NCBI GenBank assembly: GCA_002438905.1
Contig: DJSA01000126.1
Span: 8,929 to 42,500, forward strand
Direction: 5' to 3'
Length of the DNA stretch: 33,572 nt
From: Bacteroidales bacterium UBA6346
GTDB lineage: Bacteria > Bacteroidota > Bacteroidia > Bacteroidales > UBA932
The first letter of the stretch is position 1. Every line of letters starts with the position of its first letter. Below are positions 13,963-22,272 of this stretch, one piece after another. A program made the position numbers and the translations under genes. The notes beneath the pieces were generated by a model. The model was not told the origin of the DNA, searched no databases, and saw only the letters and a program-made list of their open reading frames with translations.

Positions 13963-15627
13963 CTATTTGCTGTTTCTCTGATAGAGATATCTCTTGATGC
14001 TCCTCTTCGGTGTTCGCTCGAAATCCTCTGGCATAATTTCGACAGTCTTAATTCTCGCATAGTTAGGAAGTTCATTATTGGCTTCCCTGACGAGTTCCTC
14101 AAGATGAGCCTGAAGCGCATCACCGGAAAATCCGTCAAGTTCTGCCTGATGAAGATCCGGATAGACAAGAGCCGTAAGGCCTCCATTATCCTCAATTACA
14201 AGAGAATCAACGACATACGCAAGGCTATTGAGCACAGCCTCTATTTCCTCCGGATAGATGTTCTGACCGGAAGGGCCGAGGATCATGCACTTTGAACGTC
14301 CCTTGAGGAAAAGATAGCCGTCCTTATCAAGCACTCCCATATCCCCCGTCTTGAACCAGCCGTCCTCAGTGAACACGGCATCAGTTGCCTCCTGATTCTT
14401 GTAGTAGCCGAGAAAAACATTTTCTCCCTTGACGAGAACCTCTCCCGGAACGTTTTCCGGATCCGGAGAATCTATCTTAATCGTCATGTTCGGAGCCGCC
14501 TTACCGCAAGAATAAAGTTTCGTCGTCGACCAGTCATCGTACGCGATGATAGGCCCGCATTCGGTCATTCCATAACCCACAGTGAAGGGGAAATGCATTC
14601 TCTTGAAGAACTCCTCCACATCCTTGTTGAAAGCAGCGCCACCGATGATGATCTCGTGGAAACGTCCTCCGAAAGCATTAACAAGTTCCGACTTTATCTT
14701 ATTAAGTATCAACTGGTCAACGATTGGAACTCGTAGCATTTGCCTTATGCCATTCTTCTCGAGCACAGGGCGCACCTTGTTCTTATAGATCTTCTCGATG
14801 ACAAGCGGAACCGATATCACAAGGTCAGGCTTAACCTCAGCAAGCGCCTCCATGATGATTTTCGGACTTGGTACACGCGTGAGGAAATGCACGTGCACTC
14901 CCTTGTAAAGCTGGTAGACGACCTCGAACATGAGGCCGTACATATGCGCGGAAGGGAGCATCGCGATAATTTTGGATGTGTTGCACATGTATGGGCAGGC
15001 TGCCTCTGCGAATTCCATGTTCGACTGTATCGTCCTATACGGGATCATGACGCCCTTGGAGAATCCGGAAGTTCCCGAAGTATAGTTAATCAGGGCCAAT
15101 TCATCCGGCTTGTCCTCATAATAGTTTATGTCGGACGGCCCAAAAGACTCCGGATATTTCGCTCCGAAAAGGCTGTTGATATGCTCTCTGGCATATGTTA
15201 TCTTCTCTGATGAGGAATATATCAGCTTGAAGGTATCAATTCTCACAATGGCCTGAACTTCCGGCATCTCGGACTCGGAAAGCCCTTCCCACACGATGGG
15301 ATCCACGAAAAGAACCTTAGCCTCGGAATGGTTGACAAGATGATGGATATTACCGGCTTTGAATTCGTGAAGAATCGGCACGGGAACGGCCCCGTACGTC
15401 ATGGCAGAGAGGAATGAGACAGCCCAGTTGACCTGATTCCTCCCGCAAACAGCCACCTTATCACCCTTCTGCAAGCCACAGTGTTCAAAAAGAATGTGAA
15501 GTTTGGCTATCCTTTCGGCCAAATCCCGATAGAATATTGTCGTCCCCTTATAATTCGAGAGAGCAAGACACTCCCAATTTTCACGGAATGCCTGCTCAAA
15601 CATTTTGTTCACTGATTTGTAAACCAT
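13963..15627 (-). CDS. AMP-binding acyl-CoA ligase (long-chain fatty acid type)
   Basis: ANL-superfamily adenylate-forming enzyme that activates a carboxylic acid, most likely a fatty acid, to its CoA thioester. From the ATG at 15627 (MVYKSVNKMFEQ) it has 554 residues. Visible motifs are the phosphate-binding loop YTSGTSGFSKGVM, the YGMTECGP adenine motif, GWFKTGDMG with the ribose-binding Asp, the GRSKCMILGPSGQNIYPEEIE hinge, and a C-terminal TPKRSIKRYLY with a candidate catalytic Lys. The N-terminal half resembles long-chain acyl-CoA synthetases, including VNWAVSFLSAMTYGAVPVPI. Substrate chain length cannot be read from sequence. A 58-base gap separates it from the upstream 735-codon gene; no promoter is evident in that gap. 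Confidence 0.87.
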   Translation of the reverse strand: MVYKSVNKMFEQAFRENWECLALSNYKGTTIFYRDLAERIAKLHILFEHCGLQKGDKVAVCGRNQVNWAVSFLSAMTYGAVPVPILHEFKAGNIHHLVNHSEAKVLFVDPIVWEGLSESEMPEVQAIVRIDTFKLIYSSSEKITYAREHINSLFGAKYPESFGPSDINYYEDKPDELALINYTSGTSGFSKGVMIPYRTIQSNMEFAEAACPYMCNTSKIIAMLPSAHMYGLMFEVVYQLYKGVHVHFLTRVPSPKIIMEALAEVKPDLVISVPLVIEKIYKNKVRPVLEKNGIRQMLRVPIVDQLILNKIKSELVNAFGGRFHEIIIGGAAFNKDVEEFFKRMHFPFTVGYGMTECGPIIAYDDWSTTKLYSCGKAAPNMTIKIDSPDPENVPGEVLVKGENVFLGYYKNQEATDAVFTEDGWFKTGDMGVLDKDGYLFLKGRSKCMILGPSGQNIYPEEIEAVLNSLAYVVDSLVIEDNGGLTALVYPDLHQAELDGFSGDALQAHLEELVREANNELPNYARIKTVEIMPEDFERTPKRSIKRYLYQRNSK

Positions 15628-15685
15628 CTTTACTATATAAATTAATTGAATCCAGCGCCGCAGCCATTGTGACGGCAGCAAATTA

Positions 15686-17893
15686 TCATATTTTTATCCG
15701 CCTCGTCTTCCCGTCATAGCTTCGTGCCGTAAGCTCACCGTTTTCCGCAACACTCACGTCCGCATCAGGAAGAAGCATCGCATCGCCGGAGAGATTTGTC
15801 AAGGCATCGCCGCCCATGAAAGGGAAAATCAGCGTCTGGCGCGAGGTGCGCACTACCCAGCAAGAATTTCCGCCAGAAGCGACACGCTCCGGAAGAGAGA
15901 CAATCGTATCCTCCGAAGTGATGTCCTTCCAACCATCGGGAACACGACCCTGAAGGTTGTACATCCTCACAGTATTGTCCTCATGCAGAACAAGTATGTT
16001 GTATTTCCTTGAGCCGCTAAAGTCGAAGACCGCGGGACCGAGCGCAATTTTCTTGCCGAGTTCCAGCGGAAACGGGCGCACGAAACGACCGAGGCGGTCA
16101 ATCAGGTATATCTTTGACCCCGCTCCGAAAAGGAACTGGATCTTTCCATTTGCAAAATAATCGATGTCGGAGACAGTTCCACACAATTTCTCCGAGAAAG
16201 GTACAGTCCACATGCCCTTGCCGTTCTCGTCCAAAAGGCTGAGAGTCAAATTACTATTTTGGACGAAACTATTGTTTTTTCCAGTTGCTGAGTTTCTCAC
16301 TGTAAAAGGTCCGCTGGGCACGGTTATATGCACATTTCCCTCTGCCACCGGCGCCTTTGATCGCTTCATGTCCGCCTCGAATAGGCTAAATCCCACCGCA
16401 AGCCCGGATTTCTTTTCAGAAGAGAGATTTAGAAACGCCGGCATGATGTCGCATTTCTTAAGTCTGTCTGCAAGTTTTGCCTTGGCAACGGAATTAAATG
16501 CCGATTCTGGACATAACAATTCCTTGTCCACAGAGAAATACAGAACGGCATTTCCGGAGGTCGGGACAGATGACTTAAGCCCAGCATCACAGAGTTTTGA
16601 AAGCAGACTGTATTCACGTGCCCGTCCTGATGCCCACTCATCCACTGCTTCATGCGATCCGGTTATGAGCCAACCGTCAGTGGCAAAGGAACAACTCTCG
16701 TCCACGCGAGCGAACGCGCCACCGAAAAGCGCTTCCATATAACCTCCATATGCAAACTTCTGTACATCAGAATCATCAGTCAGCTTTGAGGAATGGAGCA
16801 CATTGACAGTCAACGCCTTATCCCCACTAACAAAAGAAACGGCAGCAACCTCAGAAGGACGGAGAGACGACACCCATTCCAATGGTGATACACCAGTAGC
16901 GGATGACAGAGCGCTTCGATGTGCCCGGACATCGCTGAGTTTCATCCGCTTGTCAAGCCATCCGTCATAGGCTTCAATATATCCTGTATAGGAATCCAAC
17001 GGAATCGAGAGAGCCCATAGGGTATTCGCCGGAGCAATCGCAAAAATATCGCAAGATGCCGGCTTCTGGGACATGAGCACATTGGCAAAGTCAGTCTGAC
17101 GTGCAGAAATGGCTGCCCCATAAAACTCCACCCCATTTCCATCAATGGAAAGTTCCGCCCCAATCCAGTCCGAAAAGGAGGTGAGGAATTTATAATATTG
17201 CCTACATGATGGGGAGAGTACAGCGGGTAACACCTGATCTGCCGCTGACATGGAGAAGAATAGTGATGACGAGGATGAAACACCCGAGGTCGCAGCAGCA
17301 AAACCAGAAGAATCATAGATGGAAACGCCGTCATTAAGATGCCTTAAGGCTGAATTGACGATGTTGTCTGACGGCGATACCAACAGAAGTCTCCGTCCTT
17401 GAAGTTCCCCTGCCACATTAAGGATTCTGGAGCAGTCGCAATCATTGAACGAAAGTCCGTATTCTGATGCTATTGAAGACAGCAGTCCAACCTCAGCATC
17501 GACATCGTTGTCACCGGAACGTCCGGCATCAAACACATATAGCGGGACAAGATTCCTAGAGTAAAAGAAGGATACGACAAGATCCTGTCCCGACAGTTCG
17601 GGAAAACGCCCAGTGGCAACAGCATCAGCGACCGCCTTCCCAAAGCCCCCGCGCCCTTTTCCAACTGGAGTGTCCATGGATAGTATCCTCTCCGAAGCTG
17701 ACCGAAGATCAGCAAACTTGGCAACAGCCACCGCATTTGACGGAACTGCACAGAACAACGCCTCGGATTTTTTAACCCGGTACTTTCCGTCCTCGGGATC
17801 GTTTCCTCCATAAAGAAGCAGAATCATTACGGCAACTCCCGCAACCATAGCCACCAGGATCGAAAGACCGGCGATCAGAGTTTTCCTATTCAT
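15686..17893 (-). CDS. Large exported or membrane-anchored protein, unknown function
   Basis: I do not recognise the family. The 735-residue protein starts with a basic tail and one hydrophobic helix (about 8-28), a signal anchor that would place the rest in the periplasm. Residues 40-540 are a mixed Ser/Ala-rich region with no clear motif; parts (such as FYSRNLVPLYVFDAG and LFFSMSAADQVLPAVLSP) resemble the repeated strand-helix pattern of periplasmic scaffold proteins. Residues about 555-735 look like blades of a beta-propeller: FLFGAGSKIYLIDRLGRFV, then GPAVFDFSGSRKYNILVLHEDNTVRMYNLQGRV, then CWVVRTSRQTLIFPF. It lies 10 bases after ridA and upstream of the acyl-CoA ligase. A scaffold or sensor role is only a guess. 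Confidence 0.7.
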   Translation of the reverse strand: MNRKTLIAGLSILVAMVAGVAVMILLLYGGNDPEDGKYRVKKSEALFCAVPSNAVAVAKFADLRSASERILSMDTPVGKGRGGFGKAVADAVATGRFPELSGQDLVVSFFYSRNLVPLYVFDAGRSGDNDVDAEVGLLSSIASEYGLSFNDCDCSRILNVAGELQGRRLLLVSPSDNIVNSALRHLNDGVSIYDSSGFAAATSGVSSSSSLFFSMSAADQVLPAVLSPSCRQYYKFLTSFSDWIGAELSIDGNGVEFYGAAISARQTDFANVLMSQKPASCDIFAIAPANTLWALSIPLDSYTGYIEAYDGWLDKRMKLSDVRAHRSALSSATGVSPLEWVSSLRPSEVAAVSFVSGDKALTVNVLHSSKLTDDSDVQKFAYGGYMEALFGGAFARVDESCSFATDGWLITGSHEAVDEWASGRAREYSLLSKLCDAGLKSSVPTSGNAVLYFSVDKELLCPESAFNSVAKAKLADRLKKCDIMPAFLNLSSEKKSGLAVGFSLFEADMKRSKAPVAEGNVHITVPSGPFTVRNSATGKNNSFVQNSNLTLSLLDENGKGMWTVPFSEKLCGTVSDIDYFANGKIQFLFGAGSKIYLIDRLGRFVRPFPLELGKKIALGPAVFDFSGSRKYNILVLHEDNTVRMYNLQGRVPDGWKDITSEDTIVSLPERVASGGNSCWVVRTSRQTLIFPFMGGDALTNLSGDAMLLPDADVSVAENGELTARSYDGKTRRIKI

Positions 17894-17903
17894 TCCCGAT
17901 TGT

Positions 17904-18281
17904 TTATTGTCTGACAGCTATCACCTCAATCTCCACCTTCACACCGAGTGGAAGAGCAGCCACCTGGAAGCACGCTCTCGCTGGCATCTTTTCGGTGAAA
18001 TACTCAGCATAGACCATATTCATCGCCTTAAAGTCAGCTATATCCGCAAGAAGGACCGTAGTTTTCACCACGTCCGAATACGAAAGCCCGGCTTCATGTA
18101 GAATGGCTCCGACATTCTCCAGTGCCTGACGTGACTGCGCATCAATCGTATCCGGCACTTTCCCATCCACAGGATCAATAGGAATCTGTCCTGAAACCCA
18201 AACGGTTCCGTTCACCTCAACGGCCTGCGAATAGGGCCCTACAGCCTTAGGAGCATTCACCATTGCTATAATCTTCTTCAT
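17904..18281 (-). CDS. ridA: RidA family reactive-intermediate deaminase
   Basis: Hydrolyses reactive enamine/imine intermediates released by PLP enzymes, such as 2-aminoacrylate from serine or threonine dehydratase, protecting other PLP enzymes. The 125-residue length and motifs fit the active RidA subfamily: GPYSQAV, VSGQIPIDP with Gly31, the catalytic-pocket Arg102 in PARACFQVAALP, and Glu117 in VKVEIEVIAV. The presence of Arg102 separates it from the inactive Rid subfamilies. It is first in the five-gene operon, and its promoter overlaps the tRNA-Arg terminator. Confidence 0.93.
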   Translation of the reverse strand: MKKIIAMVNAPKAVGPYSQAVEVNGTVWVSGQIPIDPVDGKVPDTIDAQSRQALENVGAILHEAGLSYSDVVKTTVLLADIADFKAMNMVYAEYFTEKMPARACFQVAALPLGVKVEIEVIAVRQ

Positions 18282-18308
18282 AATGTTTGAGATTTTATTT
18301 TAGATATG

Positions 18309-18342
18309 CAAATGTACGAAAAAAGGATGATTTGCAGTCAAA
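18309..18342 (-). promoter_or_regulatory. Promoter of the ridA operon
   Basis: On the minus strand TTTG (18342-18339) and TACATTTG (18316-18309) are 22 nt apart. The -7 box is exact and the spacing is slightly long. The -33 box lies inside the tRNA-Arg terminator hairpin. The ridA ATG is at 18281, giving a leader of about 20 nt. Confidence 0.65.
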
Positions 18343-18353
18343 CCATCCTTTTT
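18319..18353. terminator. Terminator of the DUF177-rpmF-tRNA-Arg unit
   Basis: Arms AAAAAGGATG (18320-18329) and CATCCTTTTT (18344-18353) pair perfectly, and three further pairs form inside after one mismatch. A-runs and T-runs at both ends make it usable on either strand; on the minus strand it starts 4 bases after the 3' end of tRNA-Arg. Confidence 0.85.
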
Positions 18354-18356
18354 CCG

Positions 18357-18428
18357 TAGTCCCGAGCAGAATCGAACTGCTATCTAAAGTTTAGGAAACT
18401 TCCATTCTATCCGTTGAACTACGGGACC
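18357..18428 (-). tRNA. tRNA-Arg (anticodon CCT)
   Basis: The 72-nt cloverleaf folds fully: acceptor GGTCCCG with CGGGACT (first pair G-U), D arm GTTC/GAAT, anticodon stem GAAGT/ACTTT with loop TTCCTAA and anticodon CCT, 4-nt variable loop, T arm AGCAG/CTGCT with loop TTCGATT, discriminator A. CCA is not encoded. It reads AGG codons. Its 5' end is 16 bases after the rpmF stop, with no room for a separate promoter. Confidence 0.93.
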
Positions 18429-18444
18429 ATAAAAAGAAGAGGGA

Positions 18445-18627
18445 TTACTCACCCTTCTTCTCTATAATCTGACGACCACGATAGTAGCCGCACTCAGGAC
18501 AAACCCTGTGGAACATTATGGTTGCACCGCAGTTTGAGCAGGTTGCAAGTGTAGGGACCACAGCGACATCGTGAGTTCTTCTCTTGTCACGCCTCTGTTT
18601 GGAGGCCTTTCGTTTCGGATGTGCCAT
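18445..18627 (-). CDS. rpmF: 50S ribosomal protein L32
   Basis: Structural protein of the large ribosomal subunit. The 60-residue sequence has the basic N-terminus MAHPKRKASKQRRDKRRTHD and the zinc-ribbon pair Cys30-x-x-Cys33 and Cys43-x-x-Cys46 (CSNC, CPEC), so this is the zinc-binding C+ form rather than the zinc-free paralogue. It follows the DUF177 gene after 36 bases, the usual bacterial pairing. Instead of fatty-acid synthesis genes, a tRNA-Arg and a terminator follow it. Confidence 0.97.
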   Translation of the reverse strand: MAHPKRKASKQRRDKRRTHDVAVVPTLATCSNCGATIMFHRVCPECGYYRGRQIIEKKGE

Positions 18628-18663
18628 ATTATTATACTTTTAATTATTTTATAATCAACCACT

Positions 18664-19194
18664 TCAATCTTTGTTGAACAAGCCCTGCAATGAAGCAAAA
18701 GGACTCCCAGAAGACGATCCCCCTGAAACGCCACAATCATTTCCGAAGCCGCTGAGATGTTTCAAAGCCTCGGGATTGCATCCGCCTTCCCCGTGGTGAC
18801 GCTGCAAAGGGAGACTCAGACAGACATAATCGTAAGCCGTCTGACTGAGATCCAGCTCGGCATCATCCCTTGAGAGATAGAGAACCTCACGCGCTCCGTC
18901 CTGCTGCTCCTGAACCTGCCCCTCACCGAACTTCACTTCAAGAAGTACGATACGATTGACCGGCAAGGTGAGTTCTTCGAGACATCTGTCACATTCAACC
19001 GTCACTGTCCCGTCAAGCGTCATGTCAATCCCTATGTGACTCCCGCTCTTGTCGACAGTCACCACCGTTCTGACATCCGCATCGAGGATTTCAGCATTAC
19101 CAAATTCAACAAAGAACTCTTTACCCAGCCTTCCTTCAAACACCGTCTTTCCGGAAGACAATCCATTCAGATCTACAAGTAAAAAATTCTCCAT
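18664..19194 (-). CDS. DUF177 (YceD-like) protein
   Basis: The 176-residue protein from the ATG at 19194 (MENFLLVDLNGL) has the DUF177 pattern of a beta-rich N-terminal half and a VECDRCLEELTLPVNRIVLLEVKF core with a Cys-x-x-Cys pair. A DDAELDLSQTAYDYVCLSLPLQ helix follows, then a CNP-type region near residue 150. YceD proteins are encoded next to rpmF across bacteria and have been linked to 23S rRNA accumulation; that role is transferred by family and position only. The TTG three codons upstream is not used in my call. Confidence 0.88.
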   Translation of the reverse strand: MENFLLVDLNGLSSGKTVFEGRLGKEFFVEFGNAEILDADVRTVVTVDKSGSHIGIDMTLDGTVTVECDRCLEELTLPVNRIVLLEVKFGEGQVQEQQDGAREVLYLSRDDAELDLSQTAYDYVCLSLPLQRHHGEGGCNPEALKHLSGFGNDCGVSGGSSSGSPFASLQGLFNKD

Positions 19195-19219
19195 AGACAC
19201 CAAAATAGATTTGAGCCGA

Positions 19220-19251
19220 CAAAGATAGAAATAATTTTTGCTAAAATCAAT
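19220..19251 (-). promoter_or_regulatory. Promoter of DUF177-rpmF-tRNA-Arg
   Basis: On the minus strand ATTG (19251-19248) and TATCTTTG (19227-19220) are separated by 20 nt: exact -7 box and 3 of 4 bases of the -33 box. The leader to the DUF177 ATG is about 20 nt. Confidence 0.7.
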
Positions 19252-19282
19252 TCAATCCGGCTGTTTTTGTCATCACAAGCGA

Positions 19283-21094
19283 TTATTCTGCATCAGCCGA
19301 TGCTCCGGAATGCCTTTTCCTTTCTGTTTCATCAAGAATTATCTTCCTTATCCTCATCGATTTAGGCGTAACCTCAACGAGTTCATCCTCCTGAATATAC
19401 TCAAGTGCCTCCTCAAGGGAGAAAACAATCGGCGGTGGAAGCATGACCTTGTCATCACTTCCTGACGCACGCATGTTCGTAAGTTTCTTCGTCTTGCATA
19501 TGTTGATGTTCAAGTCCCGCTCGCGGGTATGCTCACCGACCACCTGACCGGCATATATTTCAACCCCAGGCTCGATAAAGAAACGCCCTCTGTCCTGAAG
19601 CTTGTCCATTGAATATGCGACTGAAACACCTGTTTCAAGAGAGACGAGAGATCCGTTTGTCCTGCGCTCTATATCACCTTTATATGGTTCATAATCCTTG
19701 AAACGATGCGCAACCACCGCCTCACCTTGGGTCGCAGTGAGCAGGTTACTGCGTAGTCCCATAAGTCCGCGCGAAGGTATGTCGAATTCGAGGTGTGTGC
19801 GATCTCCCCTATTCTCCATGTGGATGAGGGCTGCCTTGCGGCGGGTCGAGATTTCGATTGCCTTGCCTACAAATTCTTCAGGGACGTCAATGGTAAGGTT
19901 CTCGATAGGCTCGCAGCGCTGCCCGTTGATGGTCTTGTCAAGCACTTTCGGCTGCCCGACCTGAAGCTCAAAACCCTCGCGGCGCATGGTCTCGATCAGA
20001 ACCGAAAGATGCAGCACGCCACGGCCATAGACTACAAACGAATCCGCATTCGGACCCGGTTTCACACGAAGGGCGAGATTCTTCTCAAGTTCCTTCTCAA
20101 GACGCTCTTTGAGGTGGCGGGAAGTGACGAATTTACCCTCGCGGCCGAAGAAAGGCGAATTGTTTATGCAGAAGAGCATGCTCATCGTTGGCTCGTCAAC
20201 AGCGATTGGAGGGAGGGCCTCAGGATTGTCGTAGTCAGCGATGGTGTCCCCGATTTCAAACCCGTCGATCCCGACGACAGCGCAAATGTCTCCGCACTGC
20301 ACACTCTCTACCTTGGTCTTTCCCAAGCCAGAGAACACCATAAGATCCTTGATTTTTTGCTTTTGTATAATGTCGTACCGCTTGCAGAGACTTATGTTCA
20401 TCCCTGCCTTGAGTTCACCGCGGGTCACCCTTCCGATGGCGATACGCCCGACGTATGGGGAATATTCCAGCGAAGAAATGAGCATCTGCGGTGTTCCCTC
20501 CTTTATCTCCGGTGCGGGAACAGCTTCAAGTATGGTGTCAAGCAGAGGGGTTATGTCAGTAGTCGGCTTCCTCCAATCATACGACATCCAGCCCTGCTTG
20601 GCGCTTCCGTAGACTGTCTTGAAATCAAGCTGATCGTCAGTGGCGTTCAACTGGCACATCAGATCAAACACCTCTTCCTGCACCTCTTCTGGACGGCAGT
20701 TCAACTTATCTACCTTATTGATTACGACTACCGGCTTCTTGCCCATCTCTATTGCCTTCTGGAGCACAAACCTCGTCTGCGGCATACAGCCCTCGAACGC
20801 ATCGACAAGCAGGAGCACGCCGTCAGCCATATTGAGCACACGCTCAACCTCACCGCCGAAATCACTATGCCCGGGAGTGTCTATAATATTTATCTTCACA
20901 CCCTTGTAGGTGACCGACACATTTTTTGCAAGGATGGTGATGCCGCGTTCCCTCTCAAGGTCATTGTTGTCAAGAATCAGTTCCTCGAGATTCTCCTGGC
21001 CCCTTACCAATTTCGCCTGATAGATCATCCTGTCCACGAGAGTGGTCTTACCATGGTCAACATGGGCGATTATTGCGATGTTCCTGATTTCCAT
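19283..21094 (-). CDS. typA: Ribosome-associated GTPase TypA/BipA
   Basis: Translational GTPase involved in ribosome assembly and stress or cold adaptation. The 603 residues match the family length. GTPase motifs: G1 AHVDHGKT (10-17), G2 region with RERGITILAKN, G3 DTPGHSDFGGEVER, G4 NKVDK. The elongation-factor domains follow, with the TypA-typical GRGVLHLSVLIETMRREGFEL and SRGLMGLRSNLLTATQGEA blocks and a C-terminal VTPKSMRIRKIIL. EF-G and LepA are excluded by these C-terminal motifs. A promoter box lies 28 bases upstream. A 452-codon plus-strand ORF opposite it is a shadow. Confidence 0.97.
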   Translation of the reverse strand: MEIRNIAIIAHVDHGKTTLVDRMIYQAKLVRGQENLEELILDNNDLERERGITILAKNVSVTYKGVKINIIDTPGHSDFGGEVERVLNMADGVLLLVDAFEGCMPQTRFVLQKAIEMGKKPVVVINKVDKLNCRPEEVQEEVFDLMCQLNATDDQLDFKTVYGSAKQGWMSYDWRKPTTDITPLLDTILEAVPAPEIKEGTPQMLISSLEYSPYVGRIAIGRVTRGELKAGMNISLCKRYDIIQKQKIKDLMVFSGLGKTKVESVQCGDICAVVGIDGFEIGDTIADYDNPEALPPIAVDEPTMSMLFCINNSPFFGREGKFVTSRHLKERLEKELEKNLALRVKPGPNADSFVVYGRGVLHLSVLIETMRREGFELQVGQPKVLDKTINGQRCEPIENLTIDVPEEFVGKAIEISTRRKAALIHMENRGDRTHLEFDIPSRGLMGLRSNLLTATQGEAVVAHRFKDYEPYKGDIERRTNGSLVSLETGVSVAYSMDKLQDRGRFFIEPGVEIYAGQVVGEHTRERDLNINICKTKKLTNMRASGSDDKVMLPPPIVFSLEEALEYIQEDELVEVTPKSMRIRKIILDETERKRHSGASADAE

Positions 21095-21121
21095 ATATTA
21101 TCTGCTATAATTTTCGGGCTG

Positions 21122-21129
21122 CAAAGGTA
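21122..21129 (-). promoter_or_regulatory. -7 box of typA
   Basis: TACCTTTG on the minus strand matches the -7 consensus. The base pattern 20 nt upstream (GTTC, 21153-21150) is a poor -33 box. The box lies 27 bases before the ATG. Confidence 0.6.
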
Positions 21130-21205
21130 TAAAAATTTACAGAATATCTGAACTCTAGCCTCTATTTACGACTAATAACTAATAAGTAATCCTAAGAAAC
21201 CTTCT

Positions 21206-21239
21206 AAAAAAAAGAGACGTCCCCTCAACGAGCCGTCTC
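21206..21239 (-). terminator. Rho-independent terminator of tRNA-Leu
   Basis: On the minus strand GAGACG (21239-21234) pairs with CGTCTC (21219-21214) and is followed by eight T residues (21213-21206). It begins 10 bases after the tRNA 3' end. Confidence 0.85.
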
Positions 21240-21248
21240 CTTATCCAG

Positions 21249-21332
21249 TGCGCGAGACCAGAGTCGAACTGGCACGCCATTGCTGGCACTACCTTCTGAG
21301 AGTAGCGCGTCTACCAATTTCGCCACCCGCGC
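21249..21332 (-). tRNA. tRNA-Leu (anticodon CAG)
   Basis: The 84-nt class II tRNA has acceptor GCGCGGG with CTCGCGC, a D arm containing TTGG, anticodon stem CTACT/GGTAG with loop CTCAGAA (anticodon CAG), a long variable arm of about 15 nt (as expected for Leu), T arm GCCAG/CTGGT with loop TTCGACT, and discriminator A. CCA is not encoded. It decodes CUG. Confidence 0.94.
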
Positions 21333-21345
21333 TCAGAATGGAGTG

Positions 21346-21353
21346 CAAAGTTA
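21346..21353 (-). promoter_or_regulatory. -7 box of tRNA-Leu
   Basis: TAACTTTG on the minus strand matches the -7 consensus exactly and lies 13 bases upstream of the mature tRNA 5' end, implying a leader of a few nucleotides. No good -33 box is visible at 20 nt. Confidence 0.6.
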
Positions 21354-21438
21354 CAAAAACTTTTCATATTCCTATCTGCCTCGACAAAATAATGGCAAAA
21401 TATTTCAATGGACGTCAACGGGAATACAGCGAACATCA

Positions 21439-22272
21439 TCAAATCTCTATATCGACATCGTAACTATATTCCCACGGGCCTACAGTTATGCTGATTCTCG
21501 TGCATGCATAATCAATTTTTACGACTATATCCTGAAGATCTTCAGAAGTCCAATCATATCCGCATTGTTGTATGTAGTTCCCAAGAGCGAAAGTCTTAAG
21601 TTCGGAATATTTTTCCATCACCGACAACTTTAACGAAGAATCCGTCTGTCGAGGGAGAGAAATTTCACGGACAAGTCCAATTCCGGAGTTTCCGGATTCC
21701 GCATCGGCAGACGGCACGAGGTAGTGGCTGAATTCGCCTGCATGTGGGTTTCCATCAATGCCGTATCCGTCTATACTCCCGCAAACATTCAGTTCAAAGG
21801 GCCAGTCAATGTCACTTTCATCCATAACGACCGTCAGCCGGCAATAATTCTTGACAAGCCGCACGGTCTCGGTGCATGACTCACAGTCGGTGTCTACCCG
21901 TGAAGAGAACATACGCACATACGGGCAGTCATCCCCGAATGGTATCACTAGTCCGTTGTCCCCGACAAAGCCGGAAGCTTCCTCCGACCACAAATTTACA
22001 TGCACACCGGTACGCGGAACCTGAAGTTCATACAACGAGTCCGCCTGAGCAAGGTCAAGCGTGTCGGAAAAAGAAAATTCCCCATCGTCCCGCACAGAAA
22101 GTATAACACGGCCTTCAGTCCATCTTCCGTCCTCTGGGAACTCAAGTCGGAGCAGACATGGACACCCGCTTCTGTTTTCTTTTATAGAGCAGGACGCAAG
22201 CAGACTGACAGCCACAGCCGCAGCCGCCAGCCTTCCAAGCCAGTAATTCAATTCGCAGCACATTGCAATCAT
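21439..22272 (-). CDS. FimB/Mfa2-family fimbrial anchor lipoprotein
   Basis: Predicted outer-membrane anchor and length regulator of a type V-like (FimA/Mfa1) fimbria. The 277-residue protein has a signal peptide with lipobox LLASC (Cys28). The Mfa2/FimB pattern follows: a Cys-rich start of the mature protein (CSIKENRSGCPCLLRLEF), a Greek-key strand run (GRVILSVRDDGEFSF; HVNLWSEE), and a second domain ending with ISITVGPWEYSYDVDIEI, the V-x-P-W terminal strand of these families. Its ATG overlaps the stop of the fimbrillin gene (ATGA), indicating translational coupling. It is the last gene of the operon; I see no terminator before tRNA-Leu. Confidence 0.8.
   Translation of the reverse strand: MIAMCCELNYWLGRLAAAAVAVSLLASCSIKENRSGCPCLLRLEFPEDGRWTEGRVILSVRDDGEFSFSDTLDLAQADSLYELQVPRTGVHVNLWSEEASGFVGDNGLVIPFGDDCPYVRMFSSRVDTDCESCTETVRLVKNYCRLTVVMDESDIDWPFELNVCGSIDGYGIDGNPHAGEFSHYLVPSADAESGNSGIGLVREISLPRQTDSSLKLSVMEKYSELKTFALGNYIQQCGYDWTSEDLQDIVVKIDYACTRISITVGPWEYSYDVDIEI

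Noticed and set aside
19793..21151. A 452-codon plus-strand open frame opposite typA
   Set aside because: It is antisense to a clear, full-length typA with all GTPase motifs, has no family signature, and covers the typA promoter.
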